Below, one piece after another: positions 1-8,961 of a stretch of DNA of 64,000 nucleotides. This stretch comes from Mesorhizobium sp. SOD10 (GTDB taxonomy: Bacteria > Pseudomonadota > Alphaproteobacteria > Rhizobiales > Rhizobiaceae). Every line of letters starts with the position of its first letter. Position 1 is the stretch's first letter. Location of the stretch: the NCBI GenBank assembly GCA_000824805.1, contig CCNA01000006.1:372001-436000 (forward strand). The letters are read 5' to 3'. The notes beneath the pieces are model-generated. The model ran no database searches. It saw only the letters and a program-made list of their open reading frames with translations, and was not told the origin of the DNA. Both the position numbers and the translations under genes were made by a program.

Positions 1-1190
1 CGGTGGCCGACAACATCGCCAACTCCGACACCACCGGCTACAAGCGCTCTTCGGCCGAGTTCTCGTCCCTGATCATGCCCGGCACCGGGGGCGCCTATAA
101 TTCCGGCGGCGTGACCACCACGATCCGTTCGGCCATCAGCACGCAAGGCGTCATGACCTACACCACTTCGGTGTCCGACCTTGCCGTCAACGGCGACGGC
201 TTCTTCGTCGTCCAGGACGCCAGCGGCACGCCCTATCTGACCCGCGCCGGCTCCTTCGTCCCGGATGCGCAAGGCCGGCTGGTTAATGCCGCCGGCTACC
301 AGCTCATGGCCTACAGCTACGCCAATGGCGATCCGGCCGCGACCGCCAACGGCTTCGAAGGCCTCGTGCCGGTGCAGATCTCCGACCAGGAAATGACGGC
401 GACGCCAAGCACGGAAGGCATCTTCAGCGGCAATCTGCCGGCAGGCGCTACTCCGGTCGCGGCCGGCAGCCTGCCCTCCACCAACAGCGCTTCGGCCCAG
501 TACACGTCGAAGACCTCGCTGGTCGCATATGACAATCTCGGCAACAAGAAGCTGCTCGACGTCTATTTCACCAACACCGGCGCCGGCACCTGGGAAGTCT
601 CGGTCTTCGATCAGTCGAAGGCGACGCCCGGCACCTCCTTTCCCTACACCGGCGGCGCACTGGCATCGACGAACCTCACCTTCGATACCACCACGGGCAA
701 GCTCACCGGCGCAACCGACAGCATCTCCTTTACCGTTCCGGGCGGCCAGACCCTCAACCTCGATCTCTCCAAGGTGACCCAGCTCGGCACCGGCTTCACC
801 GTCGCCGACGCCAAGGTCAACGGCAACGCGCCGAGCTCCATCCAGAAGGTCCAGATCGGCCAAGACGGCGTCATCTACGCGCAGTTCGCGGACGGCTCGA
901 CCAAGGCGCTTTACAAGATCCCGCTGGCCGACGTTCAGAGTCCCGACAACCTTACCGCCATGCCCGGCAACGTCTATGTGGAGAGCACCGACTCCGGCGC
1001 CGTCCATATCGGCTTCGCCAATGAGGGCAAGCTCGGCTCCATCGTCTCCGGCGCGCTTGAAAACTCCAATGTCGATATCGCCGAGGAACTGACCAACATG
1101 ATTGCGGCGCAGCGCAGCTACACCGCCAATTCCAAGGTCTTCCAGACCGGTTCGGACCTGATGGACGTCCTCGTCAACCTGAAGAGATAA
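1..1190 (+). CDS. flgE: Flagellar hook protein FlgE (5' end missing)
   Basis: FlgE polymerises into the extracellular hook that joins the basal body rod to the filament. The visible 395 residues open inside the conserved N-terminal rod/hook motif (VADNIANSDTTGYKRSS), so the in-frame GTG at position 3 is an internal valine and the real start lies upstream of the window. The C-terminus carries the matching D0 helix with NSNVDIAEELTNMIAAQRSY and ends in LVNLKR, so the 3' end is complete. The start of a seven-gene + strand flagellar run; flgK follows after 29 nt. Identification is secure; only a few dozen N-terminal residues are missing. Confidence 0.95.
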   Translation, partial: VADNIANSDTTGYKRSSAEFSSLIMPGTGGAYNSGGVTTTIRSAISTQGVMTYTTSVSDLAVNGDGFFVVQDASGTPYLTRAGSFVPDAQGRLVNAAGYQLMAYSYANGDPAATANGFEGLVPVQISDQEMTATPSTEGIFSGNLPAGATPVAAGSLPSTNSASAQYTSKTSLVAYDNLGNKKLLDVYFTNTGAGTWEVSVFDQSKATPGTSFPYTGGALASTNLTFDTTTGKLTGATDSISFTVPGGQTLNLDLSKVTQLGTGFTVADAKVNGNAPSSIQKVQIGQDGVIYAQFADGSTKALYKIPLADVQSPDNLTAMPGNVYVESTDSGAVHIGFANEGKLGSIVSGALENSNVDIAEELTNMIAAQRSYTANSKVFQTGSDLMDVLVNLKR

Positions 1191-1219
1191 ACAACGGGCG
1201 CCGCCCGTGAAAGATCAGC

Positions 1220-2674
1220 ATGTCGCTTTCCTCCGCACTAAGCATTGCCCAGTCGGCGCTTCTGGCCACGTCCAAGCAAACCAGCGTCGTGTCGCGCAAT
1301 GTGGCCGATGCGTCGAATCCGGACTACACCCGCCGCATCGCCGTGGTGACCAGCACGGCGCCCGGCGCCAGGGCGGTGGAAATCCAGCGCGCCGCCAATG
1401 ACCTCCTGTTTCGGCAGAACCTCTCGGCGCTGTCGGCATGGAGCGGACAGAGCGCGCTTTACGACGGCATGGATCAGCTCGATCTGTCGGTCAACGGGGT
1501 CGACAACGCGTCGTCCCCCTCCACCGCGATCGCCAACCTGCAGAAAGCCCTGCAGCTCTACGCCACCACGCCGTCGAACCAGAACCTCGGCACCAGCGTC
1601 GTCGACGCCGCCAAGCAAGTGGTGAATTCGCTGAACAGCGGCACCCAGGCGATCCAGGATTTCCGCACTCACGCGGACAGCCAGATCGCCACCGCCGTCG
1701 ACGATCTCAACTCGCTCCTCAGTCAGTTCCAGGATGCCAACAAGGCGGTCATCTTGGGCACCCGTTCCGGCACCGACGTTTCCGACGCGCTCGACCAGCG
1801 CGACGCTCTCCTGAAGAAGATATCGGAATACGTCCCGGTCTCGACCTTCACGCGCGGCGACAACGACATGGTCATCACCACCAAGGACGGCACGACGCTG
1901 TTCGAGACCGTGCCGCGCTCGGTGACCTTCACGCCGTCGTCCGGTTATTCGGCCGGCACGCCCGGCAACACCATCTATATCGACAACGTGCCGGTCTCGG
2001 CCGGCACCGGCGACAACACCACCGCCGACGGCAAGCTTGCGGGCCTTCTGAAGCTGCGCGACGGTGTCGCCTCAACGATGCAGAGCCAGCTCGACGAAAT
2101 CGCGCGCGGCCTTGTCACGGCATTTGCCGAAACCTCGTCGTCGCAGCCCAATGCGACCGGCCTGTTCACATGGCCGGGGGCACCGGCGATTCCGGCCGCC
2201 GGCACGCTGGTCGACGGCCTCGCCGGCACGATCAGCGTCAACGCCGCCTTCGATCCGAGCGCCGGCGGCAACCCCGCGCTGTTGCGCGACGGCGGCGCCA
2301 ACGGCGCGGCCTATGTGGCCAACACCGGCGGCGGCGCATCCTATGCGGACCTTCTGATCGGTTACTCCAGCAAGCTCGATCAGCCGATGGCCTTCGACAG
2401 CTCGGCCGGCATCACCGTCAGCTCCGGCGTCTCCGACTATGCGGCCAATGCCATCGGCTGGTTCGAAGGTGTGCGCCAGCAGGCCTCGACCAATGCCGAC
2501 AGCAAGCAGGCGCTGGCAGCGCGCACGGCCGAGGCGCTGTCCAACGACACCGGGGTCAATGTCGACCAGGAGATGTCCCTGCTCCTCGACCTCGAGCACA
2601 CCTATCAAGCCTCGGCGCATATGATGAAGACGGTAAGCGACATGCTGGACGCCCTGATGAGCGCGGTGGGATAA
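1220..2674 (+). CDS. flgK: Flagellar hook-associated protein 1 FlgK
   Basis: FlgK (HAP1) forms the first junction ring between hook and filament. 484 residues; the N-terminus (MSLSSALSIAQSALLATSKQ) and the motif SRNVADASNPDYTRR are the flagellar rod-type N-terminal helix, and the C-terminus (NVDQEMSLLLDLEHTYQASA) is the FlgK C-terminal helix. The length matches short rhizobial FlgK proteins. It lies between flgE and flgL, with flgL starting 3 nt after its stop, as expected for co-transcription and co-assembly of the hook-filament junction. Confidence 0.95.
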   Translation: MSLSSALSIAQSALLATSKQTSVVSRNVADASNPDYTRRIAVVTSTAPGARAVEIQRAANDLLFRQNLSALSAWSGQSALYDGMDQLDLSVNGVDNASSPSTAIANLQKALQLYATTPSNQNLGTSVVDAAKQVVNSLNSGTQAIQDFRTHADSQIATAVDDLNSLLSQFQDANKAVILGTRSGTDVSDALDQRDALLKKISEYVPVSTFTRGDNDMVITTKDGTTLFETVPRSVTFTPSSGYSAGTPGNTIYIDNVPVSAGTGDNTTADGKLAGLLKLRDGVASTMQSQLDEIARGLVTAFAETSSSQPNATGLFTWPGAPAIPAAGTLVDGLAGTISVNAAFDPSAGGNPALLRDGGANGAAYVANTGGGASYADLLIGYSSKLDQPMAFDSSAGITVSSGVSDYAANAIGWFEGVRQQASTNADSKQALAARTAEALSNDTGVNVDQEMSLLLDLEHTYQASAHMMKTVSDMLDALMSAVG

Positions 2675-2677
2675 TTC

Positions 2678-3727
2678 ATGAAAGCGACAGGCGTTTCCTC
2701 TGCGGCCATTTCCAACGCGCTGCGTTACCAGCAGGCGAAGATGCAGGCGGACCTCGTCAAGGCGACGAAGGAATCGCAGACCGGCACGGTCGCCGATGTC
2801 GGCCTGGCGCTTGGCAGCCGCACGACCCAGGCCGTCACCTTCCAGCGCGATCTCGACCGGCTGAACGGCATCGTCGATTCCAACGCGCTCGTCTCGGCAC
2901 GCCTGACATCGACCCAGGATTCGCTCGGCCAGATCGCCGATACCGCCCAGAGCTTCCTGTCGGCACTGACCAGCGGCGTCTCGGGCGACTCCTCGACCAG
3001 CATCCTGCAAACCGCCGGCGCCTCGGCGCTGCAGCAGATGACAGGCATCCTCAACACCAGCGTCAATGGCGAATATCTGTTTGCCGGAACCAACACCGAC
3101 GTCAAGCCGATCGACGATTTCAACGCCGCCGGCTCCCCGGCCAAGGCTGCCTTCGATGCCGCTTTTTCGAGCTATTTCGGCTTTGCCCAGACAGACCCGG
3201 CGGCGGCCAACATCACCGCCGCGCAGATGGACGACTTCATCACCACAAAAGTCGAGCCGCAATTCCTGGGCGCCGGCTGGCAGGCCAACTGGTCGAGCGC
3301 TACCGACGACCAGATCACCAGCCGCATTTCGCTCAACGAGACGACCCAGACCTCGGTCAGCGCCAACGAGCAAGGCATCCGCAAGCTCGCCATGGCGGCT
3401 GCCATGGTCAGCAGCCTGGTCAACGGCAACATCAGCGAAGCCGCCCAGAACGCCGTCGTCAGCCGCGCCCAGACGCTGGTCGGCGAAGCCATCGGCGGCA
3501 TCACCCAGATACGGGCCCAGACAGGCATTGCCCAGCAGCGCGTGTCCGATGCCAGCGACCGCATGAAGACCCAGGTCGATCTCTTCGAGAAGCACATCGT
3601 CGACCTCGAGGGTGTCGATCCCTCGGAGGCCGCGACCCGCGTCGCCGACCTGACGCAGCATATCGAGACGTCCTTCGCCTTGACCGCGCGTCTGCAGCAG
3701 CTCAGCCTGCTCAACTATCTGACTTGA
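2678..3727 (+). CDS. flgL: Flagellar hook-associated protein 3 FlgL
   Basis: FlgL (HAP3) is the second junction protein and contacts flagellin. 349 residues with flagellin-like N- and C-terminal helices: the N-terminal stretch around SSAAISNALRYQQAKMQADL and the C-terminal ETSFALTARLQQLSLLNYL. The middle contains ILNTSVNGEYLFAGTNTDVKP, typical of FlgL. The ATG lies 3 nt after the flgK stop, so the two are translationally linked. flaF follows after 31 nt. Confidence 0.94.
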   Translation: MKATGVSSAAISNALRYQQAKMQADLVKATKESQTGTVADVGLALGSRTTQAVTFQRDLDRLNGIVDSNALVSARLTSTQDSLGQIADTAQSFLSALTSGVSGDSSTSILQTAGASALQQMTGILNTSVNGEYLFAGTNTDVKPIDDFNAAGSPAKAAFDAAFSSYFGFAQTDPAAANITAAQMDDFITTKVEPQFLGAGWQANWSSATDDQITSRISLNETTQTSVSANEQGIRKLAMAAAMVSSLVNGNISEAAQNAVVSRAQTLVGEAIGGITQIRAQTGIAQQRVSDASDRMKTQVDLFEKHIVDLEGVDPSEAATRVADLTQHIETSFALTARLQQLSLLNYLT

Positions 3728-3758
3728 ACACGTAAACCGGAACGCCAGAGCGCCGACC

Positions 3759-4106
3759 ATGTATCAATTCTCCTACGCCGACATCCAGACCGACTCCGTC
3801 GCCGATGCCAAGGACCGGGAGCGGCAGCTCCTCACCCGCTCGATCGACATGCTGGCAGCGGCAGCGGCCGTCGGCGCCGATTCGATGGAGGCGGTCGAGG
3901 CGCTGCATTTCACCAACCGCGTCTGGACCACCTTCGTCGAGGATCTCGGCTCCAGCGACAACGCGCTCCCCAAGGAGCTGCGCGCCAACCTGATCTCCAT
4001 CGGCTTGTGGCTCCTGCGCGAGACGGAGGACATCCGCCAGGGCCGCACCAACAATTTCGAAGGACTGATCGAGGTCTCCCAGATCATCCGAGACGGCATC
4101 CAATGA
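3759..4106 (+). CDS. flaF: Flagellin synthesis regulator FlaF
   Basis: FlaF is a small cytoplasmic alphaproteobacterial protein that works with FlbT to couple flagellin synthesis and secretion to hook completion. 115 residues beginning MYQFSYADIQTDSVADAKDR, a typical FlaF N-terminus (PF07309). The stop overlaps the flbT start (ATGA), indicating translational coupling. The flgL-flaF-flbT-flgD order is the standard rhizobial one. Confidence 0.93.
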   Translation: MYQFSYADIQTDSVADAKDRERQLLTRSIDMLAAAAAVGADSMEAVEALHFTNRVWTTFVEDLGSSDNALPKELRANLISIGLWLLRETEDIRQGRTNNFEGLIEVSQIIRDGIQ

Positions 4107-4540
4107 CCAACACGCTGAAGATCTCGCTGAAGCCCAACGAGAAGATCTACATCAACGGCGCGGTCATCCGCGTCGACCGCAAGGTCACCATCGAGCTGAT
4201 GAACGATGTGCAGTTCCTGCTCGAAAGCCACGTCATCCAGGCCGACCAGGCCTCGACGCCGCTCAGGCAGCTTTACTTCATCGTGCAGATCATGCTGATC
4301 AACCCGGCGGGTGCCGCCGAGGCGCGAGACATGTTCCGCCGCTCGCTGCCGATGCTGATCGCAAGCTTCGACAACCAGGACATCTGCAACAGCCTGAAGC
4401 AGATCGACCGCATGGTCGGCGAGGACGAGATCTATGAGGCGCTGAAGGCGATCCGCGCGCTCTATCCGCTCGAGCGCAGGGCGCTCGAAGGCAATGACGA
4501 CATTCCCGAAACGCCGCGCGCACTGGCTGTAGGAGCATAA
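4103..4540 (+). CDS. flbT: Flagellin mRNA post-transcriptional regulator FlbT
   Basis: FlbT controls flagellin mRNA translation and stability in alphaproteobacteria. 145 residues from the ATG at 4103, beginning MTNTLKISLKPNEKIYINGA, the canonical FlbT N-terminus (PF07378); the frame stays open further upstream, but that part only overlaps flaF. The ATG overlaps the flaF stop by 4 nt. One nucleotide separates its stop from the flgD start. Confidence 0.94.
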   Translation: MTNTLKISLKPNEKIYINGAVIRVDRKVTIELMNDVQFLLESHVIQADQASTPLRQLYFIVQIMLINPAGAAEARDMFRRSLPMLIASFDNQDICNSLKQIDRMVGEDEIYEALKAIRALYPLERRALEGNDDIPETPRALAVGA

Positions 4541-4541
4541 G

Positions 4542-4949
4542 ATGGCCGTCGACATGACGACAACGATCCCGGTTGGCGCCAACCAGGCCAGCCAGCAGAC
4601 GTCGAAGACGGCGGTGGACTACCAGTCGTTCCTGAAGCTGCTCATCGCCGAGATGAAGAACCAGGATCCGACCAAGCCGATGGATTCCACGCAATATGTC
4701 GCGCAGCTCGCGACCTTCTCCCAGGTCGAGCAGTCGGTCCAGACCAACACCAAGCTCGACCAGATCATGCAGTCCTCGGCCTTGTCGCAGGCCGACGCGC
4801 TGATCGGCCGCTCGATTACCTCGGCCGACGGCAAGGTCACTGGCACGGTGGCTTCGGTAACGCTCTCCAGCAGCGGCCTGATCGCCGTGCTGCAGGACGG
4901 AACCCAGGTCCCGGTCGGCGCTGGCGTGTCGATCAAGCCGGCCGCTTAA
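4542..4949 (+). CDS. flgD: Flagellar hook assembly (capping) protein FlgD
   Basis: FlgD caps the growing hook and promotes polymerisation of FlgE. 135 residues, a short form lacking the long C-terminal Ig/TUDOR extension seen in enterics but normal in rhizobia. The diagnostic motif LLIAEMKNQDPTKPMDSTQY followed by VAQLATFSQVEQ is present near residues 35-65. Sits between flbT and fliQ in the same run. Confidence 0.94.
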   Translation: MAVDMTTTIPVGANQASQQTSKTAVDYQSFLKLLIAEMKNQDPTKPMDSTQYVAQLATFSQVEQSVQTNTKLDQIMQSSALSQADALIGRSITSADGKVTGTVASVTLSSSGLIAVLQDGTQVPVGAGVSIKPAA

Positions 4950-4971
4950 CCGGTTCTCGCAGGGGCCGCCG

Positions 4972-5238
4972 ATGAACGAGGCCGATGCCCTCGATATCGT
5001 CCAATACGCCGTGTGGACGGTTCTCACCGCGTCCGCCCCCGTGGTGCTCGTGGCGATGGTGGTCGGCATCGGCATCGCGCTCATCCAGGCGCTGACCCAG
5101 ATCCAGGAAATCACGCTGACCTTCGTGCCGAAGATCGTCGTCATCATGCTGGTGGTGGCGCTGACCGGCCCATTCATCGGCAGCCAGATCTCCGCCTTCA
5201 CCAACGTCATCTTCGAGCGCATCGAACACGGGTTCTGA
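4972..5238 (+). CDS. fliQ: Flagellar export apparatus protein FliQ
   Basis: FliQ is a small inner-membrane subunit of the type III export gate. 88 residues with two hydrophobic segments (about residues 15-40 and 55-75) and the conserved ALTQIQEITLTFVPKIV between them. The rhizobial partners flhA and fliR normally follow directly, but here they resume only at 17849, after about 12.6 kb of unrelated genes. Confidence 0.94.
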   Translation: MNEADALDIVQYAVWTVLTASAPVVLVAMVVGIGIALIQALTQIQEITLTFVPKIVVIMLVVALTGPFIGSQISAFTNVIFERIEHGF

Positions 5239-5466
5239 CGCCTCCTCGGCGTGGCGCTCCGGCTTTGCATGAGCAGCAAGACGACAGGCCTGGCCGAGGT
5301 TGAAGGCGCGAAAAAGCGAAATTTTGGTCCAGACCGGCAAGATGCTTGGTTTAAAGCTTCGCCGACGCATTTTCGCCTTTGCCATCCTGTTGTTGGGTCG
5401 CACTCTTTGGCGAGTCGCCCGCCCCTCCGGGTACGGCGAGCCTCTATAGCGGACGAAAGCGCAATC
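5239..5466. other. Intergenic region at the left edge of the non-flagellar insert
   Basis: This 228-nt gap follows fliQ. Frames are open through part of it on both strands, but the translations have no recognisable domain. The last part contains CTATAG (about 5444-5449), which could be a -10 element for the MFS gene, without a convincing -35. It is the left junction of the block that separates fliQ from flhA; I see no terminal inverted repeat or integrase. Confidence 0.4.
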
Positions 5467-7110
5467 ATGATCGACGACGAGCCGGAAAGCGAACGCGTCT
5501 CCGCGCTGGCGCCGTTCCGGCATGGCATCTTCCGCGCCGTCTGGTCGGCCAGCCTGGTGTCGAATTTCGGTGGCCTGATCCAGGGCGTCGGCGCCGCCTG
5601 GATGATGACCACGATCGCCACCTCGCCCTACCAGGTGGCGCTGGTCCAGTCCTCGACGACCTTGCCGATCATGCTGTTCGCGCTCGTCGCCGGCGCCATC
5701 GCCGACAGCTTCAACCGCCGCAAGGTGATGCTGGTGGCGCAGACCTTCATGCTGGTCGTCTCGGCGCTGCTGACCTTGTTCACCTGGCAAGGCTGGATGA
5801 CGCCCTGGACGCTGCTTGCCTTCACCTTCCTGATCGACAGCGGCACGGCGCTGAACAGCCCGTCATGGCAGGCCTCGGTCGGCGACATGGTGCCGCGCGC
5901 CAAGGTGCCGGCGGCGGTCGCGCTCAATTCGCTGGGCTTCAACATCACCCGCAGCGTCGGCCCGGCCATCGGCGGCGTCATCGTTGCCGCGGCGGGTGCC
6001 GCCGCCGCCTTCGCCGCCAATGCGGTCAGCTATATTGGCCTGATCGTCGTGCTCGCCCGCTGGAAGCCGGCGCTGCCCGAGCAAACCCTGCCGCGCGAGT
6101 CGCTGGGTGCGGCGATGGGCGCCGGCCTGCGCTATGTCGCCATGTCGCCCAACATCGCCAAGGTGCTGGTCCGCGGTTCCGCCTTCGGCTTCAGCGCCGG
6201 CGCGGTGCTGGCGCTTCTTCCCCTGGTGGCGCGGGACGTCGTCAAGGGCGATGCGCTGACCTATGGCATCATGCTCGGCGCCTTCGGCATCGGCGCGGTC
6301 GGCGGCGCGCTGATCAGCGTGCGGCTCAGGCAGCTGCTGTCGAGCGAGGTAATGGTCCGCATGGCTTTTTGCGGCTTCGCGCTCTGCGCCCTCGACGCCG
6401 CCGTCAGCCGCGATGGCTGGCAGACGTCCGCGGGCCTGCTCATCGGCGGCGCCTGCTGGGTGATCGCGCTCTCGCATTTCAACGTGACCGTGCAGATGTC
6501 GACGCCGCGCTGGGTGGTCGGCCGTGTGCTGTCAATCTACCAGACGGCGACCTTCGGCGGCATCGCGCTGGGCAGTTGGATCTGGGGCGTCGTCGCCGAC
6601 GCGCATGGCGCCGAGATTGCGCTGATCGCGGCGGCGATCGCCATGCTTGCCGGCGCGGCCATCGGTTTCGTCCTGCCATTGCCGAAGCAGACAGTCCTCA
6701 ATCTCGATCCGCTCAACCGCTTCAAGGAGCCGATGCTGGCGCTCGACCTCAAGCCGCGCAGCGGCCCGATCGCCATTATGATCGAGTACATCATCCGCGA
6801 GGAGGACGTGCCGGAATTCCTGGCGACCATGGCGGAGCGCGGCCGCATCCGCCGCCGGGACGGTGCCCGCAACTGGACTTTGGCCCGCGACCTCGAAAAT
6901 CCGTCGGTGTGGATCGAGCACTATCACACGCCGACCTGGGTCGAGTATATCCGCCACAACCGGCGCGCCACCCACGCCGACGCCGTGGTCGGCGAACGCA
7001 TCCGGGCGCTGCACAGCGGCGAGAACCCGCCGCGCGTGCGCCGTATGATCGAGCGCCCGACCACCGCGGGCACGACGCTTGTCTCGCCGAAGGGCCCGAT
7101 CGAGCATTAA
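5467..7110 (+). CDS. MFS transporter, EntS/MFS_3 type
   Basis: Predicted inner-membrane drug or siderophore-type exporter of the major facilitator superfamily. 547 residues from the ATG at 5467 (MIDDEPESERVSALAPFRHG). Residues about 15-400 are the 12-helix core, with the family signature ADSFNRRKVMLVAQ in the loop between helices 2 and 3 and NSPSWQASVGDMVPRAKVPA in the next loop. A soluble tail of roughly 120 residues follows (IIREEDVPEFLATMAERGRI), an arrangement seen in MFS_3 (PF05977) members. The open frame extends upstream to 5251, but that extension has no homology-like features, so I start at 5467. Substrate unknown. Confidence 0.85.
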   Translation: MIDDEPESERVSALAPFRHGIFRAVWSASLVSNFGGLIQGVGAAWMMTTIATSPYQVALVQSSTTLPIMLFALVAGAIADSFNRRKVMLVAQTFMLVVSALLTLFTWQGWMTPWTLLAFTFLIDSGTALNSPSWQASVGDMVPRAKVPAAVALNSLGFNITRSVGPAIGGVIVAAAGAAAAFAANAVSYIGLIVVLARWKPALPEQTLPRESLGAAMGAGLRYVAMSPNIAKVLVRGSAFGFSAGAVLALLPLVARDVVKGDALTYGIMLGAFGIGAVGGALISVRLRQLLSSEVMVRMAFCGFALCALDAAVSRDGWQTSAGLLIGGACWVIALSHFNVTVQMSTPRWVVGRVLSIYQTATFGGIALGSWIWGVVADAHGAEIALIAAAIAMLAGAAIGFVLPLPKQTVLNLDPLNRFKEPMLALDLKPRSGPIAIMIEYIIREEDVPEFLATMAERGRIRRRDGARNWTLARDLENPSVWIEHYHTPTWVEYIRHNRRATHADAVVGERIRALHSGENPPRVRRMIERPTTAGTTLVSPKGPIEH

Positions 7111-7123
7111 GGACTTTCCGGGA

Positions 7124-7492
7124 TCAGCCGGCGCTCTGGATCATGTAGAGCTTGCGCGTGGTCTCGTGAATGCGCCACTCGCCCTTCCATCCCTGCGGCA
7201 GCACGAGCAGGTCGCCCGGCCCCAGCACGCGCATCTCGCCATCGGCGCGGCTGACCTCGACGCGGCCGGAGATGATGTGACAGATCTCCGATGAGTTCGT
7301 GCGGTCGGCGGTGAAGCGGCCGGGTGTGCATTCCCAGATGCCAATGTCGACGCTCCCGTCCGGCGACTGGAAGAAGGATCGCACGGCCTCGACCTGATCC
7401 CCTTCGATCGAGGTCGGCTTCGGTGAAAAGGCGCCGATATCGGCTTTGGCGAGGTCGTGGAAAGTCGAAAGATCGATCAAGCTGGTCTCCAT
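7124..7492 (-). CDS. Cupin-domain protein
   Basis: 122-residue single-domain cupin (Cupin_3/DUF861-like), with the core around CHIISGRVEVSRADGEMR and GDLLVLPQGWKGEWRIHET. Last gene of the minus-strand polyamine-type operon: its ATG at 7492 lies 2 nt after the FAD oxidoreductase stop. A TTG six nt upstream is an alternative start but would overlap that stop. Function unknown; the context suggests a helper in amine or amino-acid catabolism. Only the C-terminal half of the cupin barrel has clear motifs. Confidence 0.8.
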   Translation of the reverse strand: METSLIDLSTFHDLAKADIGAFSPKPTSIEGDQVEAVRSFFQSPDGSVDIGIWECTPGRFTADRTNSSEICHIISGRVEVSRADGEMRVLGPGDLLVLPQGWKGEWRIHETTRKLYMIQSAG

Positions 7493-7494
7493 GA

Positions 7495-8880
7495 TCAATG
7501 ACCGGTTAGGCTGTCGGCCAGGGCGGCAAGCTTCGAGGTTTGCGCGAGCCCGGCGGCTTCGCGGTTATCGGCGATGCGATAGAGCTGGTACATCGAATGG
7601 ACGCCCAGCCAGCGGAACGGCTCCGGCTCCCAGCGCCGCACCTTGCGGTTGACCCAGGGCAGCCGCGTCAGCTCGGTGTTCACGCCGAGCACGAGATCGG
7701 TCAGCGTGCGTCCGGAGAGATTGGAGCTCGACACGCCGAGCCCGACATAGCCGCCGGCCCAACCGATGCGCGTCGCGGGATCAAGGCCGACGGTCGTGCA
7801 CCAGTCGCGCGGCACGCCGAGCACGCCGCACCAGGCGTGGTCGATCCGGCACCCCGCCGTCTGCGGCAACAGCGTGGTCAGGATCGTGTGGAGCTGGTCG
7901 ATCGTCGCCTGCTGCGTCTGCCCGTTGACATCTGTGCGCGACCCGTAGCGGTAAGGCACTCCGCGACCGCCCATGGTGATGCGCCCCTCACGCGTGCGCT
8001 GGGCATAGCAATAGGCATGCGCGGCATTGCCGAGCAGCTCGTGCCCCTCCCAGCCGATCTTGCGCCAGAGCTCTTCCGACAGCGGTTCGGTGACGATCTG
8101 CGCGCTGTTGAGCGCCAGCCATGTCCGCTCCTCGCCAGGAATGCCGGCGGTGAACCCTTCGGTGGCCCGGATGATGGTTTCGGCCCGCACCGTGCCACGG
8201 TCGGTGGTCACAACGCCCTTGGCAATGGCAGTGACCGTTGTTTTCTCATAGATCGATACGCCGAGACGCTCGACCGCCGCCGCGAGCCCCCGCACGAGCT
8301 TGGCCGGCTGCACGCGCGCCTGGCCGTGGATGACGAAGCCGCCCATGACATTCCGGATGTTGATGCGGGCCCGGGTCGCCTCGGCGTCGAGCAGCTCGAT
8401 GCGCCGGGGATCGGCATCCCAGGAGCGGATTGTCTCGCATTCCTCGCGCACGCGTTCCAGCTGCGCCGGATTGGTGGCGACCGTCAGATTGTCGACGCGG
8501 CGGATGTCGGCATCGATGCCTTCTTCCGTCGCCACCCGGATCACCTCGTCGACGCAGCCGGCCATCGCCTTCTGCATGGCGGTGACGCCCTGCCGCGTCG
8601 ACGTCTTCAGATATTTCTCGCGTGACCAGCCGAAGCCGCCGGACAGCCAGCCGCCATTGCGCCCCGATGCGCCGAAGCCCGCGAACTCGCGTTCGATGAG
8701 CACGATGCGCAGCGAGGGCTTGGCCTTCTTTAGATAGTAGGCCGTCCACAGCCCGGTATAGCCGGCGCCGACGATCGCGACATCCACCTCGATGTCGCCC
8801 GGCAAAGGCGGACGCGGCGCGGGGATATGACCCAGATCCGCATACCAAAACGAGATGTCGCCGTTGCGCTTGACTTGCAT
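7495..8880 (-). CDS. FAD-dependent amine oxidoreductase (PuuB/OrdL-like)
   Basis: DAO-family flavoenzyme, 461 residues. The dinucleotide-binding motif DVAIVGAGYTGLWTAYYLKK lies at about residues 33-52, followed by ASGRNGGWLSGGFGW, characteristic of gamma-glutamylputrescine oxidase-like proteins. The C-terminal FAD-contact region contains GWAGGYVGLGVSSSNLSGRT. Likely oxidises an imported amine or its glutamylated form in the cytoplasm. Lies downstream of a polyamine-type ABC transporter and an XRE-cupin regulator, which together resemble the puu/pot arrangement. No gamma-glutamylputrescine synthetase is seen here, so the exact substrate is open. Confidence 0.85.
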   Translation of the reverse strand: MQVKRNGDISFWYADLGHIPAPRPPLPGDIEVDVAIVGAGYTGLWTAYYLKKAKPSLRIVLIEREFAGFGASGRNGGWLSGGFGWSREKYLKTSTRQGVTAMQKAMAGCVDEVIRVATEEGIDADIRRVDNLTVATNPAQLERVREECETIRSWDADPRRIELLDAEATRARINIRNVMGGFVIHGQARVQPAKLVRGLAAAVERLGVSIYEKTTVTAIAKGVVTTDRGTVRAETIIRATEGFTAGIPGEERTWLALNSAQIVTEPLSEELWRKIGWEGHELLGNAAHAYCYAQRTREGRITMGGRGVPYRYGSRTDVNGQTQQATIDQLHTILTTLLPQTAGCRIDHAWCGVLGVPRDWCTTVGLDPATRIGWAGGYVGLGVSSSNLSGRTLTDLVLGVNTELTRLPWVNRKVRRWEPEPFRWLGVHSMYQLYRIADNREAAGLAQTSKLAALADSLTGH

Positions 8881-8900
8881 GGGAATGGCTTCCGGTAGGG

Positions 8901-8954
8901 CAATTCCAGGAAAAGTGTGAAACGGTTTTCCGTCCGGAATTGCGTTAAAACAAA
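8901..8954. repeat. Interspersed palindromic repeat, family A copy 1 (left hairpin only)
   Basis: An imperfect inverted repeat with arms CAATTCC and GGAATTG and inner arms GGAAAA and TTTTCC, followed by an A-rich stretch. The same roughly 44-nt core recurs at 27980 and 56685. Here it lies between the ATPase and FAD oxidoreductase genes of one operon, so a transcript would carry this hairpin, perhaps affecting mRNA stability. The second hairpin of the full composite element is absent. Confidence 0.85.
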
Positions 8955-8961
8955 GGGATTG

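Noticed and set aside
2072..3760. A 562-codon frame antisense to flgK and flgL
   Set aside because: It spans two recognised genes on the + strand and has no recognisable domain.
5239..5466. Possible RNA gene or attachment site at the left edge of the insert
   Set aside because: No tRNA fold, integrase or direct repeat matching the other edge near 17849 was found by eye.
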